64,000 nucleotides of DNA, taken from NCBI RefSeq assembly GCF_001636055.1, contig NZ_CP011789.1:4526001-4590000 (forward strand). Reading direction: 5' to 3'. Positions 10,701 to 19,474 of the stretch are shown piece after piece (position 1 is the stretch's first letter; every line of letters begins with the position of its first letter). The position numbers were made by a program, and so were the translations under genes. A model generated the notes under the pieces. It was not told where the DNA came from. It worked only from the letters and a program-made list of their open reading frames with translations, and did no database searches. The stretch comes from Pseudomonas putida. GTDB lineage: Bacteria; Pseudomonadota; Gammaproteobacteria; Pseudomonadales; Pseudomonadaceae.

Positions 10701-11307
10701 CCACGCTGAGCAGGCGAATGCCTGCAGGCAACTGGTCGTAGTCGATCATCTCCAGCGGGTGGCGGTTCTGGTAGAGGTAGGCGCCCTCGCGAGCACAATC
10801 GGCAGCGCCGGCGGCGAACAATTCGATGTCAATGGTGGGCAGGCACAGCAGGTCGACGTTGACATCGCCACGGGCCTCGGCAAGGCGTTCGGCGTAGTAG
10901 AAGATCAAGTCGGTCGCCGCCGCATTCATGCTCTTGCCGCTGATGAAGCTCTCGAAGTTGAGCATGTAGCGCGCCACCACCGGGCACTCCAGCGGGTTGC
11001 CGCTGACCACTTCGGGATAGACCGCGATCGGCACCTTGCCCTCGGCCAGGTGGCGGCGGGCGACGGCCGGGTCGAACAGCGGCGTCTTCAGGTCTGGATT
11101 GACCACATCGGTGCCGTAGATGTATGCCTCGCGGCCATTGAGGTTGAGCATGTGGCAGAGGTAGTGCATCGAAACGATACCGGAGGAGGTATCGCGGTAG
11201 GCAGGCGCCAGCAGGTAGTAGGGATGCCCCGGCTTGGTGAACATCAGGCGCAGGCGCGTCAGCGCCTGTTCGAGCGAAAGAGCATCCAGCTGCGCAGCGG
11301 TCGACAT
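7777..11307 (-). CDS. Giant multidomain glycosyltransferase (flagellin glycosylation), 1176 aa
   Basis: A 1176-residue cytoplasmic protein with four modules. Residues about 25-330 resemble a GT-B-type domain (LLAPAYRDTSSGIVSMHYLC, then YTYEWSMTCVIAVLCGCPVLF). Residues about 345-585 are a GT-A-like module with VEAGETI at the DxD position. Residues about 588-860 form a second GT2-like module with QRPEVGAVGGKLL and ADVDLCLKLHQAGY, but the DxD site reads LDGRAAV. The C-terminus (about 1020-1176) is GT4-like (GWIAGKGDE, LNLDLALVPM, HAACGHPVICSR). The last two modules are shared with the 1191-residue protein at 14207-17782. It belongs with the FgtA/Fgt-type flagellin glycosyltransferases of pseudomonads. 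A terminator separates it from the upstream gene, so it should have its own promoter in 11308-11385. Confidence 0.85.
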   Translation of the reverse strand: MSTAAQLDALSLEQALTRLRLMFTKPGHPYYLLAPAYRDTSSGIVSMHYLCHMLNLNGREAYIYGTDVVNPDLKTPLFDPAVARRHLAEGKVPIAVYPEVVSGNPLECPVVARYMLNFESFISGKSMNAAATDLIFYYAERLAEARGDVNVDLLCLPTIDIELFAAGAADCAREGAYLYQNRHPLEMIDYDQLPAGIRLLSVANALSLVELAEVLRHAEVLYTYEWSMTCVIAVLCGCPVLFMPGHGVDQQVLENSFFGCVGFAMADQPHALEQARATVGDGLQRYVQRTASFWQQLDTFIAKTQDAAVREAAGNRHGMLDWLRQRYPLPAQVQRLQQELSGPQAPKLAVLVRDHADRQALLQTLESLDRGLYRQLQVHVLGECDPQRVGVQWHACDPREPVATINTLLSDSASDWYLLVEAGETIVASGLLALAVRLLDAADDCQAVYADEGLRREGGEIELALRPDLNLDLLLAMPGSLSRHWIYRREALAAGFASDCGRAFELGLQLSLLLERGLGSVMHVAEPLLIGNGGPLAACADEQAVIEHHLRLRGYERARVFALDDVPGGYRIDYGHAHVASVSIMVPLRGQLVDFQRCLETLLTHTAHEQFEVLLIEAGSEDPALLEWLDMVVQIGVGRFQVLRYMPGQPWAALCNAAAQEARGDYLVWLDGRAAVLDGNWLPALLNHAQRPEVGAVGGKLLVGDGTVRQAGLLLGIDGSVGPAFAGLPAQSAGYMARLALEQNFAAVGGECLMLRRELFHEAGGFDASELLAPWADVDLCLKLHQAGYLNVWTPHARLLLDAPRDALANEEQHDALYARWLPRLAHDPAYNGNFSLRAGQGFVLQSNDLSWRPLLGKVPRVLACIAEQDEQALSRLIHPLGALCENALLDGAATVGLLSAVELERFAPTSVILQRPLDDAGLLTLRRLSAFSRALKVVVLDRYPELAQFQSSEDLLQRLQAALMHADRVLVSTPALAERLQGLHHDIRVLESALPVGWGRLKGERRAGDLPRLGWIAGKGDEMLEQVVPALSGEVEWVVLGECPGSLKPFVSELHAAVEPGHLGEALAALNLDLALVPMADSMENACSGDMRVLQHAACGHPVICSRVPGFAAGDALPLSRAGNQPDEWLQAIRLHLSDRDASAALGDALQAAVRGQWLLEGTRLESWRRAWLPD

Positions 11308-11385
11308 TGGGGGGCGAACTCCAGGATCAGGACAGGTCGCTGACCATCACGGTGGCGGCCTGTCAATAATTTGCCAGCGGGCATG

Positions 11386-11413
11386 AAAAAGCCGGGCTTA
11401 ACCCGGCTTTTTT
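11386..11413 (-). terminator. Rho-independent terminator between two giant glycosyltransferase genes
   Basis: AAAAAGCCGGG and CCCGGCTTTTTT form an 11-bp stem with a tight loop and T-runs on both strands. It ends the 906-residue glycosyltransferase gene 16 nt after its stop. Confidence 0.9.
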
Positions 11414-11429
11414 GCAATTAGCGCGCCAG

Positions 11430-14150
11430 TCACCCCAGCTGTGCCAGCCACTGCGGTGCACCCGCGGCGCTCTGACCGTCGAGCCGCGCAACCCCCTGGA
11501 ACGCGCCGGGCCATTGCTCGGCCAGCGCCTGCACAGCTTGCCCGGCAGGCACCACCAGCTCGTTGCCCATAAGCCTGGCACGCGGCGTCCACACTACCAT
11601 CAGACCGTTGCTGCGTACCGCCAGGCACAGGGCCAGGTCCGCCGCACCCGTTGTCGGCAGGCCACCGCACAGCTCGAAGGTCTCGCGGCTGATCATCAGG
11701 CAATCGCCGGACACCGCCGGGCAATCACGGACCGACAGCGGCCAGCGCGCCGCGGCGCTGCGTGCCGCCGAGGCACCGGCCCACGGTGCATTGACCTGCC
11801 CGCCGTCGAGCAGCTCGTAGCCAGCATGCAGCAGGACTTCGCCACGCCCCCACAAGCTGGCCCCGACGATCCCCACCTCGGGGCGCTGGGCCTCGTTGAG
11901 CAGCGACTCGATCCAGGCTGGAGTGATCACGTGGCAGCGCTCGGACAGCAGCACCAGGTAATCGCCACGCGCCTGCCCGGCGGCCAGCGCCAGCAGTTGC
12001 TCGCGCGAGGCATGCGCCTCACCGGCAATCAGCCGCACGCGTGTGCCAAAGGTCTGGGCAATTGCCGCCTGCCCTGCGCTGTCGTGCCCCGGCAAGGCCA
12101 CCACCACTTCGAAGCGCGGGTAACGGGTGCGCTGGAAGATCCCGGTCAGCGACACCTGCAGTTGCGCGGTATCGCCCTCGCCCGCCAGCAGGATGCTGAC
12201 CAGCGGCGTGGCGGTATGACGGAAATCGATGGTCAGGCCTGCACTGCCCTGGTCGCTGATCTGAGCGCGGTAGCCCAGCTCGGTCAGGTGGCGGTTGAGG
12301 ACCTTGGCCGCTTCGTCGGTCAATGCCTGCTCGGGCTGCTGACCGATGACCAGGTAGTCGTCCATGTGCGCGAGACAGCCGACACCCTGATGCTGGACCA
12401 GACGCAGCAACAGGTCGTACTCCAGCGCATGACGATAGGACTCGCTGTAGCCCCCCAGATCGACCACGGCCTGGCGACGCACCAGCCAGTGCCGCGACAT
12501 CAGGCCTGGTTGGCTGCGCAGCAGGTCCAGGTCACTGCCCGGACGGGTCACGTCAAGCAGACGGCCTTCGCTGTCGCGCTGCACCTCATCGGCAGCGATC
12601 GCCTGGCAGCCCGGCGCCTGGGCCAGCTCGACAGCCAGGCGCAACAGGCCACCAGCCAGCAGCACGTCGCCAGCATCGAGCAGCAGCAGCCACTCGCTGG
12701 AAAGCTGTTTCACCACCTGGTTCAGGTGGCTCGCCCAGTTGCCTTCGTTGACCTGGATGAAATGCAGGGTATCGCGCGCGGTGGTGATGGCCGGGGGCTT
12801 GCCGCCCTTGAGCACCACCAGCTTGAAGTTGCGCAGGCCGCTGGCCAGCAGGCTGTCGAAGGTGGCCTGCAGCGCCTGGTCGTCGTTTTCCAGGTCCAGC
12901 ACCACGAAGGCGATCTGCGCAGCCGGGTGGCGCGCCAGGAAGCTCTGCGCGCGAGCACGGTCGGCTTCAGCCGGGGTCGCGGCAGCAATGGCGGCCAACA
13001 CCTTGCCGGACGGCGTCGTCTCGAGCAATGCGCGGGCATCAGGTGCCGGAACACTGCCCAGACGCGCCAGCCAGTCCCGCATTTCGCGAACATGATGAGA
13101 ATCTTTGGCGCCGGCCAGCAGCGGCACCAGGCGCTGGCATACGTCCTGGTTGAACAGGCCCAGGCCCAGCGCTTGCAGGTAGCGCTGCTGCAGGCTGTCG
13201 TTGGTGTCGTTCGGATGCACTTGCAGCAGGTCGTGCTGGCGCACCCAGGCGCCTTCGAGCGCATGCAGATGACGCTCGCCAGTCGGCCAGGCATGGCAAA
13301 GGAATTCGATTTCGCTCAAACGCTGGAACAGCTTGCCGTTGTAGTACGGCAGCTCGACATACTGGCGCGGCTCGAAGGTCTGCTCAGGGTCGTCGATCAC
13401 GCTGGCCCAGTCGGAGCTGAACAGCAGCGGCGCCTCGCCCTGATCGTAGCTGCTGCGCACGAAACGGTTGAGCACCACGAAACCTTCTTCGCCGGCACAC
13501 ACACCCGCCGCTTCATCCCACTGGCGCAGGCTGCGCACGGTCTGGGTCAGGCGCTCTTCGCGGGCGGCTGCGCCCAGGTCGTTGCTCAGCAGTTCGCAGA
13601 CCACATCGGTCTGCTCGAGGCTGCCGATCTCGCCTTGCAGCAGGATCGCGTAGCCCAGCGCCACACGCCAGCCTGCGGCGTCCAGCGCTTGCGGCAGGCC
13701 TGCCAGCGCGGTCTGCAGGGTCGCGACACGCAGCACCGCGCGCCAAGCCTGTTGCCCGCTGTGACCATAACGGCGCACGCGCGCCAGAGCGTCTTCTGCG
13801 GCCTCGGGCGCGGCGAATGCACCCAGCTTGTGGTAGCTGAGCTTGCAGTTGCCCGCGGCATAGGCCAGGGCATGCCCCTGTACACCCTTCACCTGGGGCT
13901 GTGCAGCCAGATAGGCAGCAGCCTTGCCCAGCGCATCGGCGAGAACGAAGTCGGCATCCAGCGCCAGGCAGACGAAAGGCGTTTTCACCCGCTCGAGCAG
14001 TTCGCCGAGTTGGCCTGCCGGCTCCAGCGCCAGGCACGCAACGCCCTGACCGGCGTAGTAGTGGAGTGCGCGGGCGCGGTGATCCGCCTGGTCATGCCCA
14101 AGCAGGACAACGGTCACGTCGGTGTGCGAGCCGGTTGCGGTATCGATCAT
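11430..14150 (-). CDS. Giant multidomain glycosyltransferase, 906 aa, lacking the C-terminal GT4-like module
   Basis: A 906-residue paralogue of its neighbours. Its own N-terminal domain (residues 1 to about 380) carries a DxD-like LALDADFVLADAL at 65-67. The two shared central modules follow. The first has an intact LDAGDVL motif. In the second, RGDYLVLLSERCHV replaces the acidic DxD, while NEAQRPEVGIVGASLWGRGEVLLH keeps the family frame. The protein ends where the C-terminal GT4-like domain of the other two would begin. ATG 14150 has CAGG at good spacing; an upstream TTG at 14183 would add 11 residues but has no ribosome site. It probably adds or positions a sugar in the flagellin glycan. 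Confidence 0.83.
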   Translation of the reverse strand: MIDTATGSHTDVTVVLLGHDQADHRARALHYYAGQGVACLALEPAGQLGELLERVKTPFVCLALDADFVLADALGKAAAYLAAQPQVKGVQGHALAYAAGNCKLSYHKLGAFAAPEAAEDALARVRRYGHSGQQAWRAVLRVATLQTALAGLPQALDAAGWRVALGYAILLQGEIGSLEQTDVVCELLSNDLGAAAREERLTQTVRSLRQWDEAAGVCAGEEGFVVLNRFVRSSYDQGEAPLLFSSDWASVIDDPEQTFEPRQYVELPYYNGKLFQRLSEIEFLCHAWPTGERHLHALEGAWVRQHDLLQVHPNDTNDSLQQRYLQALGLGLFNQDVCQRLVPLLAGAKDSHHVREMRDWLARLGSVPAPDARALLETTPSGKVLAAIAAATPAEADRARAQSFLARHPAAQIAFVVLDLENDDQALQATFDSLLASGLRNFKLVVLKGGKPPAITTARDTLHFIQVNEGNWASHLNQVVKQLSSEWLLLLDAGDVLLAGGLLRLAVELAQAPGCQAIAADEVQRDSEGRLLDVTRPGSDLDLLRSQPGLMSRHWLVRRQAVVDLGGYSESYRHALEYDLLLRLVQHQGVGCLAHMDDYLVIGQQPEQALTDEAAKVLNRHLTELGYRAQISDQGSAGLTIDFRHTATPLVSILLAGEGDTAQLQVSLTGIFQRTRYPRFEVVVALPGHDSAGQAAIAQTFGTRVRLIAGEAHASREQLLALAAGQARGDYLVLLSERCHVITPAWIESLLNEAQRPEVGIVGASLWGRGEVLLHAGYELLDGGQVNAPWAGASAARSAAARWPLSVRDCPAVSGDCLMISRETFELCGGLPTTGAADLALCLAVRSNGLMVVWTPRARLMGNELVVPAGQAVQALAEQWPGAFQGVARLDGQSAAGAPQWLAQLG

Positions 14151-14206
14151 AAGGCACCTGTTCAAGAGGTCGGTTCTGCGCAAGGCCTGGGCCCGGCGCC
14201 TGGATT

Positions 14207-17200
14207 TCAGTCAGCCAACCAGGCGTTGGCCCAGTGCTGCAGATGATGTTCGGTGAGGACGTAGTCGCTCAGTACCGCCTCGCGCAGAGCATCGCCCTGG
14301 CGATAGCTGGCAGCCGGGTCGTCGAGGTGCATGCGGATCGCTTCCAGCCACTGCGCCGTGGTGTTGTCCGCCACCCGGGTGCACGGCAGGTAGCCGGCAT
14401 AGGCCTTGGTGTCGGTGCAGATGACCGGGAAGCCGCAGGCGCCGTATTCGAGCAGCCGCAGGTTGCTCTTGCAGTCGTTGAACAGATTCTGCTCCAACGG
14501 CGCCAGGGCCAGGTCGAGGTTAAGGCTGGCCAGCTTGCGCGGGTAGTCACCGAACGAAATGGCCGGGTGAAACTCCTTCACGTAAGGCTGCAGCATCTCG
14601 GGGCACATGCCGAAGAACACCCAGTCGACTTCGTCGGCCAGTGTACGCACCACCTCCAGCAGCAGTTCCAGGTCACCGCGGTGGCTGGTGCCGCCCGCCC
14701 AGCCTACACGCGGCCGCGCGCTGGTCTGACGCTCACTGCGCAGGCCCGTCCACAAGGAGGCGGCGAGCATGTTGGGGACCACACGGATGTCGCTGTGCAT
14801 GCTCGACAGGGCATCGGCCAGCGGTTCGGTAGAGACCACCACGCGATCGCACAGGCCGATGGCTTCGCTGACCAGCTCGCGCATGTTGCGCGGCAGGTTG
14901 CGGGCGTGATCGTTCTTCTTCGGCGGATCGATGATGTAGTCGTCCAGCTCGTAGATGCGCCGGGTGTTGGAGAAACGCTTGAAGCGAGCGATATCGCGCA
15001 GGCTCGCCGGGGTGTAGCGGCACTGCAGGATCACCACATCAGGTTTTTCCCGCTCCAGCTCGATCAGGCTCGGTGCGCTGTAGTCGATGCGCCCCTGGAT
15101 CCAGCCGGCCTTTTCCAGCTCGGCGAACGGCTGCGATACACGGTAGTGACCGATGGCGGAGGTGCTGCTGGGCAGCCCCATCACTGACGGCATGGCGCGC
15201 GCAATGAACGGATCCCAACCACCGCGCAGGCCCGGCTCGAAGTTGAAGTTCGGCAGCTTCAGGCTGAGGTTGCGATTGTAGGCGGGATCGAAAGCAACCC
15301 ATGCCAGCCAGCGTTCATAGAGCCGCTCCTGATCGGCCAGCAGGCTTTGCGGTGCGGGCTGCTCCTGAGCGGGCACCGGCACCTGGGCGACTCGAGAGAA
15401 CGGCGTCCACACCGACAGGTAGCCCGCTTCGCGCGCCCGCAGGCACAAATCGGCATCGAACAGCGATACCTCGAACGCCGCAGTATCCAGCCCACCCAGC
15501 TCGGCGAACAACGCTGCGCGCACCAGCAGGCAGTCAAGGCCCAGGGCGCTCCAGTTCTGCACCAGGCTCAGGCGGTTCATGTAGCCATCGGCATTCACCG
15601 CACAGCTCAGGAACGGCGTGCCGGCAGTGCCGTTCATGCCCATCACCAGGCCGGCCGAGAGCACCGAACCATTGTTGTCGAACAGCTTGGGGCCAACCAT
15701 GCCGACTTCCGGGCGCTGCCCCAGATGCATCAATTCCTGCAGCCATTGGCCGTCGAACAGCACGCAAGTGGCATCGAGCAGCAGCAGGTATTCACCGCGC
15801 GCCTGACGGCTGGCCTCGTTGAGGCTCTGCGCCCGCCCGGTGGCATCCGCCTGGCAAACGCGCAATTGATCACTGCCCAACCCCTGCAGGCCGCCCAGCC
15901 AGTCGCGCACCTCGGGGGATGTCTCGGTGCTGGCCACCAGCAACACTTCGAAATCGGCGTAGGCGGTATGGGCGAACAGCGATTCCACGCAGCGCATCAG
16001 CACCGCCAGCTCGCCCGCGGCGTGGATGAGGATCGACACACTGGCAGCTTGGGGGTGCAGGTAGGTGACCCGCGTCATCATGCTGCCTTCGATACCCGAA
16101 ACCCGCGCCTGCACGCCCAGGCGCTCGAGGTGTGCTTGCAGCACACGCGGGGCCTGCACATGCGCCTGCGCATCGTTGAGCCAGTCGGCGTAGCTGTGGT
16201 GACACTGCACCAGCACTTCGGCGATGTGCTCGACTACCTGCAGGCCGTGGGCCTCGACCATGCGCCAGAGCAGATCGTGCGGTGCCAGGCTGGCAAAGCC
16301 TGCGTCGAAGCCGCCCAGTTCTTGCAGCGCCTGGGTGTTGAAGGCGAGCAGCCGACCGACATAGGGCAGGCTGCGCATCAGGTCGAGGTTGAAATCAGGC
16401 TTGAAGATCGGGCTGGAGGGCGCCAGGTTGTCGTTGGCACCTTCATCTATGTAGAGGCACAGGCTGTCGTCACGCAAGGCCATGCGCTCGGCCATGATCA
16501 CCAGGGCGTGAGGGTGCAGGCGGTCACCGGCGCGCAACAGCAGCAACCAGTCGAGCTCAGTGGTAGCGGCCAGCCACTGGTCGAGCTCGGCGAAGCCTTC
16601 TGCCTGGCATTCCAGGTGCCGGGCCTCACCCTGCACCTGCGCGGCCAATGCCGATGGGCCCAGCACCAGTGTGCGACGGGCGGGATAGGATTGCTCCTGC
16701 AGGCTCTGCAGGGTGGTACGCAGGGCCCTTTCGTCCCCTTGTGCGGCGAACACTGCTACGGCAATACGTGGTTGCCTCGGCCATTGCTCGATGCGCTTGG
16801 GTAACAGGCTGACCTGACCTGCCGACAATTGGCGCGACTCGAGCCATTCGGCGTACAGCTCACCAAAGCTGAGGCTGTCGGTGCCGATCTGCTGGGTGAA
16901 GTTGGCCATCTGCCCGGAGAAGAACCGACGCAGGTCGACCTCGTCCCAGACCTGGTCAGGCGCACCGGTGTAATCGCTCAACGGCAGGCTGCGCACCCAG
17001 CCATCGGCAGGGGCTGGCTCGCCGGTCGACTCGGCAAGCATCTGCATCAGCCATTCGGTCTCGATCTTGGCCGCCTCGACCATTGCCCCCTGATGGCTCA
17101 AACGCCCCGGGTACACCCGCTCCAGGCTCAGCACCTGGTCCAGGCTGCACAGGTGGCCGCGGCGCAGCAGGCAGGCGTATAGGGCGATGTCCAGACGCGC

Positions 17201-17782
17201 GGCAAAGCCGTGTCCATCCTGAACCAGTGCCGGCAGGTAGGCTTGCACTTCGCGGCGGCGCATCAGCGCATGGCTGATCCCGCCAAACAAATTGGGCACG
17301 CCATCGGCAACGCCTTCGAGCAGGTCGGTGCCATTGATCACGGCACTGTTCACGGAAATGACGAAATTCAGCCAACGCGCCGGAAGCAGCACATCGTCGG
17401 CTGCGCACAGCAGGCGCTGGCAGATGACCATGCTGACCTTGGCGTGATCGCTCAGCACCCTGGCCTGCTGGCTGATGCAGGCGCCGAACAGTACGTCGTC
17501 GTCACAGAGAAACTTGATCAGCTCGCCCGACGATTGCTCCAGGCAGCGCTGCAGGTTGCGGGCAAAACCCAGGCGCTCGGGGTTGCGCACGTGACGCAAG
17601 GGCACCGTGCAACCGGCACGCAGCTCTTCGCAGATTGCAGCGATCTGGTCACCGCGACTGTCGTCGCAGACCACGATCTCCAGGTTCGGGTAATCCTGGC
17701 CGATGGCGCTGACCAGCGTGGCGCGAAAGAACTCGGGATTGAACGCGGGGATGGCGATACTGACGAGGGGTTGTGCGTTCAC
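14207..17782 (-). CDS. Giant multidomain flagellin glycosyltransferase, FgtA-like, 1191 aa
   Basis: A 1191-residue protein. Residues 5-245 are a canonical GT2 domain (VSIAIPAFNPEFF, then LIKFLCDDDVLFG with DDD at 94-96), the one domain in the three paralogues with a fully conventional nucleotide-sugar site. Residues about 335-590 carry LRAGDRL. The next GT2-like module has LLLLDATCVLFDG with only one acidic residue left at the DxD. Residues about 930-1191 are a GT4-like domain (VVILQCRYTPAS, YELDDYI, GWAGGTSHRGDLELL, LEYGACGFPVICTD). The architecture and position next to flgL match FgtA/Fgt1-type flagellin glycosyltransferases of P. aeruginosa and P. syringae. Confidence 0.87.
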   Translation of the reverse strand: MNAQPLVSIAIPAFNPEFFRATLVSAIGQDYPNLEIVVCDDSRGDQIAAICEELRAGCTVPLRHVRNPERLGFARNLQRCLEQSSGELIKFLCDDDVLFGACISQQARVLSDHAKVSMVICQRLLCAADDVLLPARWLNFVISVNSAVINGTDLLEGVADGVPNLFGGISHALMRRREVQAYLPALVQDGHGFAARLDIALYACLLRRGHLCSLDQVLSLERVYPGRLSHQGAMVEAAKIETEWLMQMLAESTGEPAPADGWVRSLPLSDYTGAPDQVWDEVDLRRFFSGQMANFTQQIGTDSLSFGELYAEWLESRQLSAGQVSLLPKRIEQWPRQPRIAVAVFAAQGDERALRTTLQSLQEQSYPARRTLVLGPSALAAQVQGEARHLECQAEGFAELDQWLAATTELDWLLLLRAGDRLHPHALVIMAERMALRDDSLCLYIDEGANDNLAPSSPIFKPDFNLDLMRSLPYVGRLLAFNTQALQELGGFDAGFASLAPHDLLWRMVEAHGLQVVEHIAEVLVQCHHSYADWLNDAQAHVQAPRVLQAHLERLGVQARVSGIEGSMMTRVTYLHPQAASVSILIHAAGELAVLMRCVESLFAHTAYADFEVLLVASTETSPEVRDWLGGLQGLGSDQLRVCQADATGRAQSLNEASRQARGEYLLLLDATCVLFDGQWLQELMHLGQRPEVGMVGPKLFDNNGSVLSAGLVMGMNGTAGTPFLSCAVNADGYMNRLSLVQNWSALGLDCLLVRAALFAELGGLDTAAFEVSLFDADLCLRAREAGYLSVWTPFSRVAQVPVPAQEQPAPQSLLADQERLYERWLAWVAFDPAYNRNLSLKLPNFNFEPGLRGGWDPFIARAMPSVMGLPSSTSAIGHYRVSQPFAELEKAGWIQGRIDYSAPSLIELEREKPDVVILQCRYTPASLRDIARFKRFSNTRRIYELDDYIIDPPKKNDHARNLPRNMRELVSEAIGLCDRVVVSTEPLADALSSMHSDIRVVPNMLAASLWTGLRSERQTSARPRVGWAGGTSHRGDLELLLEVVRTLADEVDWVFFGMCPEMLQPYVKEFHPAISFGDYPRKLASLNLDLALAPLEQNLFNDCKSNLRLLEYGACGFPVICTDTKAYAGYLPCTRVADNTTAQWLEAIRMHLDDPAASYRQGDALREAVLSDYVLTEHHLQHWANAWLAD

Positions 17783-17810
17783 TAGGACTCACTCAAGCGA
17801 TTGAACCGCG

Positions 17811-17850
17811 GGACCGGCTGCCACCCGGTCCGGCGCTGACCGGCGGGTGG
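17811..17850. other. Overlapping alternative hairpins between flgL and the glycosyltransferase gene
   Basis: GGACCGG at 17811-17817 can pair with CCGGTCC at 17825-17831. The same CCACCCGGTC segment (17821-17830) can instead pair with the following GACCGG-GGGTGG segment (to 17850). The two foldings exclude each other. The element lies in the 116-nt gap after flgL and may end or control read-through from the flgF-L unit into the glycosylation genes. No U-run is present. Confidence 0.4.
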
Positions 17851-17898
17851 CGAGGCAGGCTCGTGGGACGATCACCCCGCGATCACCCGCACCAGGGT

Positions 17899-19461
17899 TC
17901 AGATGTAGTTGACCAGCGACAGGCCGGCGATCTTGGCGTAGGACTGCAGCGAGGCCTGGAGCATGTTGGTCTGCATCTGCAGGCGCAGCATCACCGTGGC
18001 CGGGTCGCTTTCGCGGATCGAGCTTTGGGTCTTGGCGTTCTCGTTGCCCAGTGCTTCGTTGGTTTCGGCCTGGACATCCAATGCCGCGCCGCGACCACCG
18101 ATGGCGCTGATCGAGGAACTCACCTGGTTGGTGGCACTGGCGATGTTGCCGATTGCCGAGTCCAGCGAGGCGAGGAAGTTCTGGCGCGCCTTGGGGTCGC
18201 TGTCCATCGGCACGCTCAACGCGGTGCGCAGTTGGCCAATGGTGTTGAGCATGTTCTGGTTCTGGTGGGTGTCGACCTTGATCGCGAACGAGTCACCCGC
18301 ATTGGGTGCACCGGACAACTGGAAGCTCACGCCGGAGGCCGTGGCGGTGTTGCCCGCCAGGGTGCCGGTGGAGATCGGCCGGCTGTTGTCGGTGAGCGGC
18401 GCTGCATACAGCTCGAAGTCGGTGGCGCTGGTGAACTTGAGCACCGCGCCGCCCCCTGGGAACGAGGCGTTGTACTGCGCCTGGTTGCTGATGGTGGCGT
18501 TGTTGACTTGGGTGCCGGACGTGTTGCCCGGGCTGCGCGAGCCAGCGATGGCGTCGGGCTTGGAGCTCAGGTTGAAGGTGTGGCCGGCAATCGCGGCATC
18601 CGGGTTGTCGCCCGGCTGCAGGGTGATCTTCAGGCGCAGGTCGACACCGCGGAAGGAGATCGTGCCATTCTCGGCATTCGGGTTATAGGTCCCGCCCTGT
18701 GAGGCTTCCAGGGTCACGTCGTTGTTGCCCGAATCGAGGATTCGGTACTGAGTGCTGCTGAGGAACTCGACGCGGTACGGCTCGCCACTGCGGAAGCGGT
18801 CGTTGAACGTCGCGCTGCCGGACACCTGGCCGTTGGACAGGCTGACCCGGCCATCATCGACCGCCGGTGCGGTAAGGGTAGTCTGGCTGCGGCTGGTGTT
18901 GAGTGCCTGCTCGAAAGCATCGAAACCGGTCTCGTTGGCCGCCAGGCTGAGCATGTCGCCCACCTGCAGTTTCAGCTGGCCCTGGTCGCCCTGGTAGCTG
19001 TAGGTGCCGTCAGCGTTGCGCACGTAGGGCGGGGTGTCGCCCTTGGAACCGGAGAACAGGTACTTGCCGTTCTCGTCCTTGCTGTTCATCAGCGAGAACA
19101 ACTGCTCTTCCAGCGAACCCAGCTCGTCGGCGTTGGCCTTGCGGTCGGCGTCGGTGAAACCGGCGTTGCCCGAGCTGATCGCCAGCTCGTTGACCCGCTG
19201 CAGCACCTTGCCGATGGCATCGAGGGTGCTTTCGGAGGTGCTCAGCGAGTTGCGCACATTGGTGATGTTGCTCTTGTACTGGTCGAGCATGTTCTGTTGC
19301 TGCTCGAGCTGCAGTAGGCGCGAGGCGCCCACCGGATCGTCGGCTGCAGTACGCACGCGGATGCCGTCGCTGGATTCCTGCTGGGTTTTCACCACGTTGG
19401 AAAAGCCGCGCTGATAGTTGGCGCTGCTGGTGTTGTAGAACTGCGAAGTGGAAATGCGCAC
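17899..19461 (-). CDS. flgL: Hook-filament junction protein FlgL (HAP3)
   Basis: A 520-residue flagellin-like axial protein with the N-terminal motif MRISTSQFYNTSSANYQRGF and a C-terminal helix ending LQASLQSYAKIAGLSLVNYI. It joins hook to filament together with FlgK. The long central region is typical of Pseudomonas FlgL, which is larger than the roughly 317-residue enterobacterial form. It is the last gene of the flgFGHIJKL unit and starts 13 nt after flgK. Confidence 0.96.
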   Translation of the reverse strand: MRISTSQFYNTSSANYQRGFSNVVKTQQESSDGIRVRTAADDPVGASRLLQLEQQQNMLDQYKSNITNVRNSLSTSESTLDAIGKVLQRVNELAISSGNAGFTDADRKANADELGSLEEQLFSLMNSKDENGKYLFSGSKGDTPPYVRNADGTYSYQGDQGQLKLQVGDMLSLAANETGFDAFEQALNTSRSQTTLTAPAVDDGRVSLSNGQVSGSATFNDRFRSGEPYRVEFLSSTQYRILDSGNNDVTLEASQGGTYNPNAENGTISFRGVDLRLKITLQPGDNPDAAIAGHTFNLSSKPDAIAGSRSPGNTSGTQVNNATISNQAQYNASFPGGGAVLKFTSATDFELYAAPLTDNSRPISTGTLAGNTATASGVSFQLSGAPNAGDSFAIKVDTHQNQNMLNTIGQLRTALSVPMDSDPKARQNFLASLDSAIGNIASATNQVSSSISAIGGRGAALDVQAETNEALGNENAKTQSSIRESDPATVMLRLQMQTNMLQASLQSYAKIAGLSLVNYI

Positions 19462-19474
19462 GGTCTACGGCTCC

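Noticed and set aside
11412..14246. 944-codon plus-strand frame opposite the 906-residue glycosyltransferase
   Set aside because: Long only because GC-rich codon bias removes stops. The composition is Gln/His/Arg-rich and typical of antisense frames; no ribosome site.
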